Made by a program: the position numbers and the translations under genes. The notes below the pieces were generated by a model. That model was not told the origin of the DNA. It saw only the letters and a list, made by a program, of their open reading frames with translations, and did not search any database. Shown here in pieces: positions 1-7,044 of a stretch of DNA of 21,658 nucleotides. The DNA lies in the NCBI GenBank assembly GCA_018897135.1, contig JAHILJ010000015.1, positions 1 to 21,658 on the forward strand, written 5' to 3'. How positions within the stretch are numbered: the first letter of the stretch is position 1; each line of letters starts with the position of its first letter. Origin of the DNA: Nanobdellota archaeon (lineage in GTDB: Archaea; Nanobdellota; Nanobdellia; Pacearchaeales; GW2011-AR1).

Positions 1-372
1 GGAATGGAACACACAGAACTTCCAATGGGAATGGGAAATGTTCCTATGAAAGAAATTATGGAAAAACTTGGGCAAAAAGGTTTTGAAGCAAAAAAAATAA
101 TTGAAGCAAGTTCATGGTGGCAACATATGCAATCAAATCCTTTGAAAGAAACAATGGAAGGTCTTGGTTCTCCAATGTATTCAACAGGTTCAGGCCCTCA
201 CTGGAATCAATCTCTTGGACTACAGCAAGGTTATTTAGGCGGTTACGGCCAAATGCTTCCTGACATGAATTATCAAACTTTTGGAGCAGGATTTTCTCAA
301 CTCCCAACAGACCTCGGCGGTCAAAGACAAGGCGGTTCAGGAAGTCGAATGAGTGGGCACGGGATGGAGTGA
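1..372 (+). CDS. C-terminal part of a TIM-barrel sugar-isomerase/AP-endonuclease-2-like protein (5' truncated)
   Basis: The reading frame is open from the first base, so this is the tail of a longer gene cut by the window edge; the ATG at base 4 is probably internal. The visible 122 residues begin with EHTELPMGMGNVPMKEIMEKL. This is the pattern seen near the end of xylose-isomerase-like TIM barrels: a metal-ligand-like His/Glu, then a Gly-rich loop, then a helix. The residues IIEAS after it fit the last barrel strand with its acidic ligand. A Gly/Tyr/Met-rich tail ends in GSRMSGHGME. Family members act on sugars or abasic DNA, and the substrate cannot be read from a fragment. The assignment rests on pattern memory of archaeal homologues and is moderate. 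The gene ends 98 bases before the next one and is not obviously co-transcribed with it. Confidence 0.6.
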   Translation, partial: GMEHTELPMGMGNVPMKEIMEKLGQKGFEAKKIIEASSWWQHMQSNPLKETMEGLGSPMYSTGSGPHWNQSLGLQQGYLGGYGQMLPDMNYQTFGAGFSQLPTDLGGQRQGGSGSRMSGHGME

Positions 373-400
373 AAATTTGATTAAAAGTTGTTATATAAAA

Positions 401-442
401 TTGAGAATTTGCCTTATTGGATGTAGCGGTGAGAAAATTATT
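401..442. repeat. Left inverted repeat flanking the VOC gene
   Basis: Two blocks here recur in inverted order and orientation just after the VOC gene. TTGAGAATTTGCC (401-413) matches 874-886 reversed, and GTGAGAAAATTATT (429-442) matches 843-856 reversed. Both matches are exact. The 15-17 bases between the blocks differ. The arm also contains the TATA-like ATTTAAA region that probably drives the gene starting at 470. Confidence 0.85.
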
Positions 443-469
443 TAAACCCATAACACTTTTTCAAAAACT

Positions 470-847
470 ATGAAAGTAAAACTAGATCATGTTTATGTTT
501 CTGTAAAAGACATGGACAGAGCAATAAAATTCTATGAGGATTTATTAGGCATGAAAGTTACTCACAGAGAAGAAAATACTTGGGCTGATTTTGATATTGG
601 TCATGGTTTTTATTTTGGCCTAATAAATCCTAAAATTATTAGCAATAAACGTATTGTTGGAAATAATACTGTCCCTGTCTTTTGGTCTGATGATGTTGAT
701 GCAGTTTTTGAAAAAGTTAAGAAATGGAAATGTAAAATTGTTGATGAGCCAACAGATTTAGATTTTACTGATTATCCTTACAGATGTTTCCAATTTTATG
801 ATACAGAGGGCAATCTTTTGGAAATAGCAAAATATGATAGAGAATAA
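470..847 (+). CDS. VOC (glyoxalase/bleomycin-resistance/dioxygenase) superfamily protein
   Basis: This 125-residue protein is the usual size for a single-chain VOC protein that dimerises. It starts with KLDHVYVSVKDMDRAIKFYEDLLGM, the classic first beta-alpha-beta unit with a metal-ligand His at residue 7. It ends with FYDTEGNLLEIAKYD, the last strand carrying the conserved Glu ligand. A second repeat begins near GNNTVPVFWSDDVDAVFEKV. VOC proteins bind a divalent metal and act as lyases, isomerases, dioxygenases or drug-binding proteins, and which applies here cannot be told. A TATA-like ATTTAAA lies about 28 bases before the ATG, so the transcript is probably leaderless. The gene is boxed by inverted repeats, the right one starting at its stop codon, so it may have moved as a cassette. 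Confidence 0.85.
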   Translation: MKVKLDHVYVSVKDMDRAIKFYEDLLGMKVTHREENTWADFDIGHGFYFGLINPKIISNKRIVGNNTVPVFWSDDVDAVFEKVKKWKCKIVDEPTDLDFTDYPYRCFQFYDTEGNLLEIAKYDRE

Positions 848-886
848 TTTTCTCACTGCTTTTATTGATGAACGGCAAATTCTCAA
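843..886. repeat. Right inverted repeat flanking the VOC gene
   Basis: This is the mirror copy of 401-442. AATAATTTTCTCAC (843-856) overlaps the VOC stop codon at 845-847 and GGCAAATTCTCAA (874-886) follows. The arms are 42 and 44 bases long and enclose exactly one gene. Confidence 0.85.
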
Positions 887-984
887 CTTACTCCACTTCG
901 TTTCGCAAACTTCTCATAATCCCAATGTTATATCCAATTAATAACTTTCATTTATTAGCACATTCTAGTTATCAATAATCCGAA

Positions 985-993
985 AATTTAAAT
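985..993 (+). promoter_or_regulatory. TATA-like box for the nucleotidyltransferase gene at 1023
   Basis: ATTTAAATA lies about 33 bases before the ATG at 1023. No Shine-Dalgarno-like sequence precedes the start, so a leaderless or very short-leader transcript is likely. The 136 bases between the VOC gene and this start otherwise show only the right inverted repeat. Confidence 0.45.
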
Positions 994-1022
994 ACTCAAA
1001 AATATATATTCAACTATATAGA

Positions 1023-1898
1023 ATGACAAAAAAAAAGAGCGTGAAGAAAAAAGTTTCTAAAAAGAAAACTTCAGGAAAAAAATCTTCTAAGAAAAAAATT
1101 GATTTAGAAAAAGTGCCAACCTTGAAGTTGAAAACAGAACATTCTATTGCAATGGATTTTGCAATAAAGACATACAAAAAGTTTGATAAAATAATCAAAG
1201 CAATTGTGCTGTTTGGTTCTGTTTCTAAAAAAGACACTGTTGCAGGTTCTGACATTGACATAATAATTCTTATCGACGATGTTTCAATTTCATGGGATCA
1301 AGAATTAATTGCTTGGTACCGAGAAGAATTAGACAAGATTTTGAAAGTAAATCCATATAATAGTGTGATCCATATTAACACAATAAAGTTAAGTACATGG
1401 TGGGAAGATTTGCTAAACGGAGACCCTGTTGTAATAAATGTGCTTAGAAACGGGGAAGCACTGATTGATGCTGGGGGTTTTTTCAACCCTTTGAAATTTT
1501 TGTTATTAAACGGAAAAATAAAAACAACACCTGAATCTGTTTACAATTGCTTGAAACGAGCACCGATGCATATTGCAAGAAGTAAAGCAGCAGAGCTTAG
1601 TTCAATAGAAGGTTTGTTTTGGTCAATGGTAGATTCTGCTCAAGCAGCATTAGGCGCAGCAAATGTTTTACCTCCGTCACCCGAACATATCTCAGTCGAT
1701 TTAAAAGAAAATTTTGTTAATTCAGGAAAACTAAAAATGAAATATGTTTTATGGTACAGAGACCTTTTAGTTCTTCATAAAAAAATAAGCCACGGCCAAA
1801 TAAAAGATTTGAAAGGAGTTGAAATCGATATGTGGCAAGAACGTGCAGAAGAATTCTTAAACATAATGGCTCAGTTAGTTAGAGAAATTGTTGGTTAA
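1023..1898 (+). CDS. Pol-beta-type nucleotidyltransferase with helical (HEPN-like) C-terminus and Lys-rich tail
   Basis: The protein has 291 residues. Residues 1-25 are a basic tail made almost wholly of K, S and T, likely to bind nucleic acid. Residues 60-85 read IVLFGSVSKKDTVAGSDIDI, the hallmark of the minimal nucleotidyltransferase fold: G65-S66, then the catalytic D77-x-D79 pair on a strand. From about residue 165 to the end the protein is helical and resembles the HEPN-type partner domain of MNT/HEPN systems; no conserved RxxxxH ribonuclease motif is shared with the paralogue. It shares a core with the larger protein at 5262-6833, seen in blocks such as PV..x..LRNGEAL.D.G.F, LLLNGKIK..PE and the RSK helix. 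Such proteins transfer nucleotides to RNA, proteins or small molecules; the target here is unknown. The stop overlaps that of the convergent gene by three bases. Confidence 0.8.
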   Translation: MTKKKSVKKKVSKKKTSGKKSSKKKIDLEKVPTLKLKTEHSIAMDFAIKTYKKFDKIIKAIVLFGSVSKKDTVAGSDIDIIILIDDVSISWDQELIAWYREELDKILKVNPYNSVIHINTIKLSTWWEDLLNGDPVVINVLRNGEALIDAGGFFNPLKFLLLNGKIKTTPESVYNCLKRAPMHIARSKAAELSSIEGLFWSMVDSAQAALGAANVLPPSPEHISVDLKENFVNSGKLKMKYVLWYRDLLVLHKKISHGQIKDLKGVEIDMWQERAEEFLNIMAQLVREIVG

Positions 1899-2278
1899 TT
1901 TTTATCTTCTTTGAATAGAGGTTTTAGTTTTCCAGATTTTTCTCTTTTTTCAAAATATTTAATTGCTGGTTTAGTGAGAAAAAAAGTTGCTTTGTACATT
2001 TCACCAATGGTTTTTTTAATTATTTCTGGGTCTTTTTCTTTAAAGGTTCTTTCTGAAACTTTTTGAACACTTTCATAAGTTATTTCATAATTAGGATCAA
2101 AATACCTAATTAATTTTAATCCTTCAAACATAAGAAGATTTATTCCAACATAAAAAGCAATAAAAATGGAATATTTTTTTATTGTTTTCCCAATTTTTAT
2201 CATATGTTCTGGAAATAAGGGCTCAAACTTTGTTGGTTCTGGTTTATTATAAATTAAACCCTTTTCCAAATTTTTCAT
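1895..2278 (-). CDS. Hypothetical single-span membrane protein
   Basis: Unrecognised. Starting at MKNLEKG the protein has 127 residues, with one hydrophobic stretch (YSIFIAFYVGINLLMF) near residue 40 followed by a charged helical tail. A start at 2293 is also possible. The 2278 start is preferred because CTTAAAAAC (2299-2307) sits about 25 bases upstream, the spacing expected for a leaderless archaeal transcript. The gene converges on the nucleotidyltransferase and the two stop codons overlap. It is the last of a leftward series of genes starting at 4052, but the 44-base gap and its own TATA-like box suggest separate transcription. Confidence 0.6.
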   Translation of the reverse strand: MKNLEKGLIYNKPEPTKFEPLFPEHMIKIGKTIKKYSIFIAFYVGINLLMFEGLKLIRYFDPNYEITYESVQKVSERTFKEKDPEIIKKTIGEMYKATFFLTKPAIKYFEKREKSGKLKPLFKEDKN

Positions 2279-2322
2279 AAATAAAAGAAACATCAAGAGT
2301 TTTTAAGAATTATTGAGGTGTA

Positions 2323-2586
2323 TCAATTACAAATTTTTATATCTTTTATAGGTAAATCCCATATAGGACTTTTAAGACTCGCTTTTAATTCCAATGTTCC
2401 TGGAAGTTCTGAGTCATCATAAAAATGAAAATGTCCTTCTCCAAAACCAAATTCAGGATTATATCTTGCTTCAGTATAAAAAGGATTAAGCCAAAAATCT
2501 TTAACTAAAATATCATAAACTGTTTGAATTATTTCATATGGTTTTTTCCCTTCTTCATATTTAAAAAAAACTTTTAATATTTGCAT
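2323..2586 (-). CDS. Hypothetical protein, 87 residues
   Basis: Unrecognised. The start chosen, MQILKVFFKYEEGKK, falls eight bases after the stop of the receiver-like gene; an open frame continues further upstream but would overlap that gene. The protein has an amphipathic first half and an aromatic, acidic second half (FGFGEGHFHFYDDSELPGTLEL) that looks like beta strands. The close spacing suggests co-transcription with the receiver-like gene. No membrane segment, signal or metal motif is clear. Confidence 0.55.
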   Translation of the reverse strand: MQILKVFFKYEEGKKPYEIIQTVYDILVKDFWLNPFYTEARYNPEFGFGEGHFHFYDDSELPGTLELKASLKSPIWDLPIKDIKICN

Positions 2587-2593
2587 TTTAATT

Positions 2594-2995
2594 TTATATT
2601 GAACTTGCGTTTTCAATATAATTTTTAAGAACTTCGAAATCAAAAGGTTTTCTTAAAACAATTCCATTTTTCCCTATTTGTTCTCGGCATTTATTAATTA
2701 TGTTTTTATCTGCACCTGAAAGAACAATTGTTGTTAAACCTTTTTGTGTTAATTGTGAAGCAATTTCAATTCCTTTTTCACACGCTTCATAATATTTTGA
2801 AAAATCATCAGAGCTTTTAATACCATCTACAATTGCACAAGCATATTTTTCAGGATGTTTAAGTTCTTCTGTCATTTCTCCATTTCCATTAACAATATTT
2901 AGTGAATATCCCATTGAAGTAATATATTTTTCAAGAATCTCTTTGAAAAGCCCTCCATGGATTTCAATACCGAGAATTGTTTTTGATTTTGTCAT
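2594..2995 (-). CDS. Degenerate response-regulator receiver-like protein
   Basis: The 133-residue protein has the layout of a stand-alone CheY-like domain. A first strand (TILGIEIHGG) is followed by a helix, then YACAIVDG with Asp57 where the phospho-accepting residue would be, then TIVLSGAD with Ser93 at the Thr/Ser switch position, and finally GIVLRKPFD with Lys116-Pro117. These match strands 3, 4 and 5 of a receiver. The acidic pair expected after strand 1 is reduced to a single Glu11, so metal binding and phosphorylation are doubtful. It may be a pseudo-receiver sensing or protein-binding domain. No histidine kinase lies nearby. The gene is 21 bases downstream of the exported EF-hand-like gene and probably shares its transcript. 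Confidence 0.65.
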   Translation of the reverse strand: MTKSKTILGIEIHGGLFKEILEKYITSMGYSLNIVNGNGEMTEELKHPEKYACAIVDGIKSSDDFSKYYEACEKGIEIASQLTQKGLTTIVLSGADKNIINKCREQIGKNGIVLRKPFDFEVLKNYIENASSI

Positions 2996-3016
2996 TTTAT
3001 TTTACATTATTTTTTT

Positions 3017-3427
3017 TTAATATGTCAGAAAAAAATCCTGTGCAATTTCAGAAACATTTTTTTCAAGATTTCTTTGAGTCTTTATAAATTTTCTTAAGTC
3101 ATATTCGTCTCTTGCAATATTATAAATTTTTTCAAGAGAATCTAAAGGAAGATATGTTTCTAATTCACTTCTTTCTGGGAATCTGGTTTCAATTTTATCA
3201 AATTTTCCATCTCCATTTGAATCATAAGCATAAATATCTTCTCTTTTGCCAAGCCTATCTTCTTGAGCTGCAACATCAACAGCATTATATTTATCAACAA
3301 TTCTTGCTACAACTTTCATACCTTTGTATTTTGTTTTTATTGAAAAAGGATGTTGGCAATTTATAGTAGAAGCAACTAAAAGAGCGGTTAAAACAATTTT
3401 TGAAATTGAATTATATCTGTATTTCAT
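3017..3427 (-). CDS. Exported protein with an EF-hand/dockerin-like calcium loop
   Basis: The 136-residue protein starts with a basic n-region (MKYRYNSISK) and a hydrophobic core (IVLTALLVASTI), a typical export signal. The Cys24 after the core could be a lipid-anchor site, but Asn at -1 departs from the usual lipobox. DSNGDGKFDKIE at residues 69-80 has D, N and D at loop positions 1, 3 and 5, G at 6, D at 9 and E at 12, which is the calcium-loop pattern of EF-hands and dockerins. A single loop is present rather than a pair. The rest is charged and probably helical. It lies four bases after the 206-residue gene and is surely in its operon. The function is unknown. Confidence 0.65.
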   Translation of the reverse strand: MKYRYNSISKIVLTALLVASTINCQHPFSIKTKYKGMKVVARIVDKYNAVDVAAQEDRLGKREDIYAYDSNGDGKFDKIETRFPERSELETYLPLDSLEKIYNIARDEYDLRKFIKTQRNLEKNVSEIAQDFFLTY

Positions 3428-3431
3428 TTTC

Positions 3432-4052
3432 TTATTCAGCTTTTTCCCTTATTGGATAAAGTTCTTTGAATGAATCTTTCATAGTGCCCACATTAACATT
3501 ATCTTCAACTTCTCTTTTGAAGTCATAAAAATCTTGTTGAGTAGCCAATCCAATAGTTAAAGCAACTTTTTGGTATTTTTGGTATTTTTCTTTAGCTTTT
3601 TCAACTTCTTCTTTTGAACTTTTATCAAATTTTTCTCCATCAATTATGTATTTTGTCTTTGCAATTTCTTTTTTTAAATCTTCATATTTCATATTAACAA
3701 ATTCACTTAATTCTTCTTGAACTCTTTGACTTCCTCCATCAATATATTTGTCTAAAGATTTTCCATTATATTTTAATAAATCATTCACAGTTTGAGTTGA
3801 AATAAAAGTATTATAATCACTTAATTGATTTTCAATTGTTTTGTGAATTATAGTAGGATCTTGAACTGATTTAGAAACCCAATTAGGAAGATTTGATTTT
3901 TCACAAATTTTTTCTAATGATTTTTGAGCAAGTTTTAATCCTCCCTCGTCTCCTTGATTAAGATATTCATTAGCTACTTGAGCATAACCTAAAATGTGTG
4001 GATTATAACCCAAAGTTTCTGGTGTTTTTGGTAAAGTATCTTTCTTTTTCAT
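3432..4052 (-). CDS. Hypothetical charged helical protein, first gene of a leftward operon
   Basis: Unrecognised. The 206-residue protein is soluble, rich in K, E, N and Q, with long predicted helices and no membrane segment or signal. A TATA-like TTTATAAA about 27-30 bases before the ATG suggests a leaderless start. Its stop lies four bases from the start of the EF-hand-like exported protein, so the two are co-transcribed. Homologues, if any, would need a profile search. Confidence 0.6.
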   Translation of the reverse strand: MKKKDTLPKTPETLGYNPHILGYAQVANEYLNQGDEGGLKLAQKSLEKICEKSNLPNWVSKSVQDPTIIHKTIENQLSDYNTFISTQTVNDLLKYNGKSLDKYIDGGSQRVQEELSEFVNMKYEDLKKEIAKTKYIIDGEKFDKSSKEEVEKAKEKYQKYQKVALTIGLATQQDFYDFKREVEDNVNVGTMKDSFKELYPIREKAE

Positions 4053-4072
4053 AATAATTCCATGAAATTAAA

Positions 4073-4082
4073 GTTTATAAAT
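4073..4082 (-). promoter_or_regulatory. TATA-like box for the 4052 leftward operon
   Basis: Read on the minus strand, CATTTATAAAC lies 25-30 bases before the ATG at 4052. It lies in the only gap in this stretch, between the ribosomal genes and the operon. Confidence 0.55.
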
Positions 4083-4116
4083 GTTTCTATTCTGTTACCT
4101 TCTGATAAAAGTAACA

Positions 4117-4662
4117 CTATTTAGAAGAATTATCTTCATATAAGGTATTTGTCTTACATGGAAGTTTTGACCTTATTTGTTTGAAAACTTTTCTTGTAAG
4201 TGTAACAGCTTTTTGATTTGGAACAGCGACGAAAAATATTCTTGAACCTTTTTTCAAAATTGCTGCTTTACTTGAAGATTTGCCAAAAGCCAACTGCATT
4301 CCTGTCTGCATACGGTCTGAACCAGCTCCTGTAAGCATTTTATTTTCTCTTTGAATATGGTGCGGGAATGGAATTACCTTGAATAAGTATTGTCCATTTA
4401 ATTCTTTGTCAAGTTTTTTATTTACAAACTGCCTGCAAGCTTCAAGTGCATTGTGTCTAAGCTGAACGTTTTCAGAAGCAACTAAAGTTAATTCAAAAGG
4501 TAACTTGCCTTCTCGTAAAAGAGGTTCTTTACCCATTGTGAACTTAACAATTTTTTGCGGTGGAACAGTTTTAATATAAGATTTTTGCCTTCGTTTACTA
4601 ATTCGAGTATAAGGCGTAACTTTCTTTTTTGAATATGCTGTTGCTTTTCTTAAAGTTGCCAT
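4117..4662 (-). CDS. rpl10e: Large-subunit ribosomal protein L16/L10e, archaeal type
   Basis: The 181-residue protein has the length and signature of archaeal L10e, the counterpart of bacterial L16, a 50S protein near the A-site and central protuberance. Diagnostic parts are the Arg/Lys-rich start (RISKRRQKSYIKTVPP), the ENVQLRHNALEACRQFVNKKL helix, and the block PHHIQRENKMLTGAGSDRMQ followed by GMQLAFGKSSSKAA. The start codon abuts the stop of the 78-residue gene upstream, so translation is probably coupled. It is the last gene of the L35Ae operon. A loop of TTCTGATAAAAG-type sequence and a short gap follow before the next leftward operon. Confidence 0.93.
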   Translation of the reverse strand: MATLRKATAYSKKKVTPYTRISKRRQKSYIKTVPPQKIVKFTMGKEPLLREGKLPFELTLVASENVQLRHNALEACRQFVNKKLDKELNGQYLFKVIPFPHHIQRENKMLTGAGSDRMQTGMQLAFGKSSSKAAILKKGSRIFFVAVPNQKAVTLTRKVFKQIRSKLPCKTNTLYEDNSSK

Positions 4663-4899
4663 TTAAATTCCCAACCTCAAAAGATGTGTTGTTCCGTATT
4701 TTGCTAAATATTTTGCATCAGGTTTTTGATTATCTAGAATATCAACAGGTTTTAAATGTGAAACAATATTTTTTTTAAATTGTTCATGAAGATTTTCATT
4801 AACTTGTTCTTCTAATTCTCCACCCACATCTTCTAAAAATTGGTTATACAATTTTTCATTTTTAATTATTATTTGACAATTAGTTTTTTCTCCACTCAT
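4663..4899 (-). CDS. Hypothetical protein encoded between L35Ae and L10e
   Basis: The 78-residue protein is not one I can name. It starts inside the stop of L35Ae (ATGA overlap) and ends directly against the L10e start, so it is certainly translated as part of the ribosomal operon. The N-terminal half is acidic (VGGELEEQVNENLHEQF) and the C-terminal half ends KYGTTHLLRLGI. That position suggests a role linked to ribosomes or translation, but this is inference from context only. Confidence 0.75.
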   Translation of the reverse strand: MSGEKTNCQIIIKNEKLYNQFLEDVGGELEEQVNENLHEQFKKNIVSHLKPVDILDNQKPDAKYLAKYGTTHLLRLGI

Positions 4900-5153
4900 T
4901 TTATTTCAACTCCTGTTGTAATTGCTTGACCTGGCAAACCTTTTTCAAAAATAGCCCGAACAATTCCTTTGTTTCCGTGAGCAGATGCAATTTTTCCTTT
5001 GATTATTTTCCCAGCAGGAGATTTCCAAACAACTTCTTTTCCAACAAATTTCTCAGCTTTTTCTCTTTTATCACAGCCTTCAACTTCTATCAAAAAGTGT
5101 TTTTCATGAATTGTTTTTCGTCCTCTCCTAAACTGAATTACTTTTGCTTTCAT
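4896..5153 (-). CDS. rpl35ae: Large-subunit ribosomal protein L35Ae
   Basis: At 85 residues the protein has the normal archaeal L35Ae length. The signatures are VIQFRRGRKTIHEKHFLIEVEG, then the VGKEVVWKSPAGKIIKGKI strand pair, then the conserved HGNKGIVRAIFEKGLPGQAIG-type ending (here AITTGVEI). L35Ae is an archaeal/eukaryotic 60S/50S protein with no bacterial counterpart, which supports the archaeal assignment. Its ATG overlaps the stop of a possible 23-residue ORF upstream and its stop overlaps the next start, giving a tightly coupled operon. Confidence 0.93.
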   Translation of the reverse strand: MKAKVIQFRRGRKTIHEKHFLIEVEGCDKREKAEKFVGKEVVWKSPAGKIIKGKIASAHGNKGIVRAIFEKGLPGQAITTGVEIK

Positions 5154-5221
5154 TTAAAATAACCCCAAGCATTTTTTTGAATGAATGGAACTTTACATCT
5201 GGGCATATTTGCTTTCATCAT
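5150..5221 (-). CDS. Possible 23-residue leaderless leader ORF upstream of L35Ae
   Basis: An open frame beginning with two ATGs (5221 and 5218) encodes MMKANMPRCKVPFIQKNAWG and three more residues. Its TGA overlaps the L35Ae ATG as ATGA. A TATA-like CTTTAAAAACC at 5242-5251 places the likely transcription start exactly at the first ATG, so translation of L35Ae may depend on reading this ORF. It is too short to judge by composition and could be chance, but the start, the stop overlap and the promoter spacing all agree. Confidence 0.4.
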   Translation of the reverse strand: MMKANMPRCKVPFIQKNAWGYFK

Positions 5222-5241
5222 AGTTTATTTAGAAAAAATTG

Positions 5242-5251
5242 GTTTTTAAAG
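5242..5251 (-). promoter_or_regulatory. TATA-like box of the L35Ae-L10e operon
   Basis: On the minus strand this reads CTTTAAAAACC, about 26 bases before the first ATG of the leader ORF and about 95 bases before L35Ae. No better TATA-like box lies closer to L35Ae. Confidence 0.45.
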
Positions 5252-5261
5252 TTGTTGATAA

Positions 5262-6833
5262 TTATTCTTTCTTCCCATTCTCCAAATCACATCTTTGATT
5301 ATATTCAACCAAGTCACGAATAAGAATCATCGCGTTTTTACGAGCATGATCAATTTTATGGGAATCTGATTTTCCTCTTTTGAATTCTTGCCTTGCTCCG
5401 ACAACATCTTTCAAAATTCTCAAATCTTGAGGAGTGAACTTGCCTTTTTTTACAAAATCTTTTTCAAAACTTTCTATCATTACACTTTGTGCTTTTTTTC
5501 CAACAATTGTTTGCAATAATTCCATAACATCTCTGTAAAGTTGTTCAATTGTTTTTTCCTGAGTTTTCTTTTCAATTTCTTTCCGAAGTTCTTTCAAACG
5601 TTTCAAATAATCTTCAGTATCTTTCAAAAGTTTGTCGATTTTTTCCCCAGAAATTTCCTTAATTTTTTCATGCTCATAATCTCTCCAAATTGAAATAACC
5701 CTTTCTAAAAAATCAATATATTTTTTCTCAATCATTTTTGTATTATAAAATTCCCTTTTAAAATCATGAAGCAATTCCTTTTTTGCATTTGGTGGAGGGC
5801 AACCATTTAACATTAAAAGTGCTTGAGCAGGTGTAGTAATCCCCCAGAAAACATTTACAAAAACTTCAGACAAAAGAATTTTCTTGCTTCGCGAAACAAC
5901 TTGGTCACCCATCGACATAAACATATCAATTGCTTCAGGAGAAGGTTTTAACTTTCCCATTTTCAATAAAGCTTTCCAAGGCATAAAAGTTCCTCTATCA
6001 TAAAGTGGAATTCCGTCACGAATAAAAGTAAACATAACAGGATGTGCATCTTTCACGCTTTGCCAAAAGTCAGTTAAAAGATAAATCTGCGGTTCAAGTT
6101 TGTTTTTCACACCAGCAAGTGCAGAAGCTTCTCCAACATATTGATAAATAATTCCACGCAACCTTTCAAGAAGTTCCAACCTTGGCATTCGTTTCACATC
6201 TGTATCATTAATAATTACAAAAACATCAACATCAGAAGTTTTCACAGCGTCGCCACGAACAAGACTTCCACCTATAACATAACTAACAACATATTTTTCA
6301 AACTTTTGGACAACAAGCGACTTGTGAATTTCTGCAACTCTCAAAGCTCCGAGAATCCCTTTGTCGTAAATAGGAAAGCTCATTGCAACTGCACTTGAAA
6401 TTTCAAATTTCTGGTCCATGCAAGCTTCCCAAATATCAACAGGAGTTTTTATGTAAAACCAAAGATTTTGTTTTGTTTTTTCAATTTGATTAATAATGTC
6501 TTTTTTGATTTTAGGAATTTCTTTGACCTTTTCTTCAGGAACAATAATATACAAATGCATTTTTTTCATAAGTTTTTCAAATTGTTCTTTAGGCAGATTT
6601 TCCCCAACTTCTTCTTCAATAAATTCTTTTACAGCTTGAGGCGGAAGAATTCCAATAGCTTGAACATAAGAATATTTTTTAATAATAAAATTTTTCAACT
6701 TCTCAATTTCTTTTTTTGTTTTCTCAATTTCTTTTTGAGCTTTGATATTCTGTTCAGGAATGATTGTTTTTTTTTCAGAATATTTAGAATCTAATTTCAT
6801 TTCCGGAATTTCAGAATTGTTGTTTTCTGTCAT
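5262..6833 (-). CDS. Large nucleotidyltransferase-domain protein with N-terminal coiled coil and HEPN-like helical C-terminus
   Basis: Started at MTENNNSE, the protein has 523 residues; a frame open 15 codons upstream lacks a promoter in the right place, whereas a TATA-like box sits about 27 bases before this ATG. Residues 28-50 are a Lys/Glu coiled coil, and 55-105 may be a small module with VPEEKVKEIP. Residues 183-210 carry VIGGSLVRGDAVKTSDVDVF, the nucleotidyltransferase motif with G189-S190 and the D201-x-D203 pair. Residues 290-440 are a helical bundle parallel to the C-terminus of the protein at 1023-1898, with shared PPP and GKLKPSPEA blocks. Residues 440-523 are a second charged helical region. 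The two proteins are clearly paralogues. The substrate is unknown; nucleotide transfer to RNA or protein is the family expectation. Confidence 0.8.
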   Translation of the reverse strand: MTENNNSEIPEMKLDSKYSEKKTIIPEQNIKAQKEIEKTKKEIEKLKNFIIKKYSYVQAIGILPPQAVKEFIEEEVGENLPKEQFEKLMKKMHLYIIVPEEKVKEIPKIKKDIINQIEKTKQNLWFYIKTPVDIWEACMDQKFEISSAVAMSFPIYDKGILGALRVAEIHKSLVVQKFEKYVVSYVIGGSLVRGDAVKTSDVDVFVIINDTDVKRMPRLELLERLRGIIYQYVGEASALAGVKNKLEPQIYLLTDFWQSVKDAHPVMFTFIRDGIPLYDRGTFMPWKALLKMGKLKPSPEAIDMFMSMGDQVVSRSKKILLSEVFVNVFWGITTPAQALLMLNGCPPPNAKKELLHDFKREFYNTKMIEKKYIDFLERVISIWRDYEHEKIKEISGEKIDKLLKDTEDYLKRLKELRKEIEKKTQEKTIEQLYRDVMELLQTIVGKKAQSVMIESFEKDFVKKGKFTPQDLRILKDVVGARQEFKRGKSDSHKIDHARKNAMILIRDLVEYNQRCDLENGKKE

Positions 6834-6854
6834 AGCAACAAAAATTATGCAGAA

Positions 6855-6866
6855 CTTATAAATGTT
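6855..6866 (-). promoter_or_regulatory. TATA-like box for the 6833 gene
   Basis: On the minus strand AACATTTATAAG is centred about 27 bases before the ATG at 6833. With no ribosome-binding sequence in between, it supports a leaderless transcript and decides the start chosen for the gene. Confidence 0.55.
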
Positions 6867-6911
6867 ACGAATGAGCAAAATTTAAAAGCACAAAGTCTTT
6901 TTAGATTTTAA

Positions 6912-6982
6912 GGTCCCGTAGTCTAATGGCAGAACACCTCGTTTACACCGAGGAAGCGCAGGTCCGATTCCTGCCGGGACCA
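6912..6982 (+). tRNA. tRNA-Val (anticodon UAC)
   Basis: A complete cloverleaf of 71 nt is readable. The acceptor is GGTCCCG with CGGGACC, the anticodon stem is CCTCG/CGAGG around loop TTTACAC (anticodon TAC), and the T-arm is GCAGG-TCCGATT-CCTGC. The discriminator is A and no CCA is encoded. No intron is present. Confidence 0.95.
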
Positions 6983-7044
6983 TTTCTTAATAAAAATAAG
7001 GAAAGTTTTAAATAGATTAATCATTTATTATAATTAATTAACTC

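Noticed and set aside
56..451. Leftward 131-residue frame
   Set aside because: It is antisense to the TIM-barrel end and rich in Leu/Phe as shadows of AT-rich genes are.
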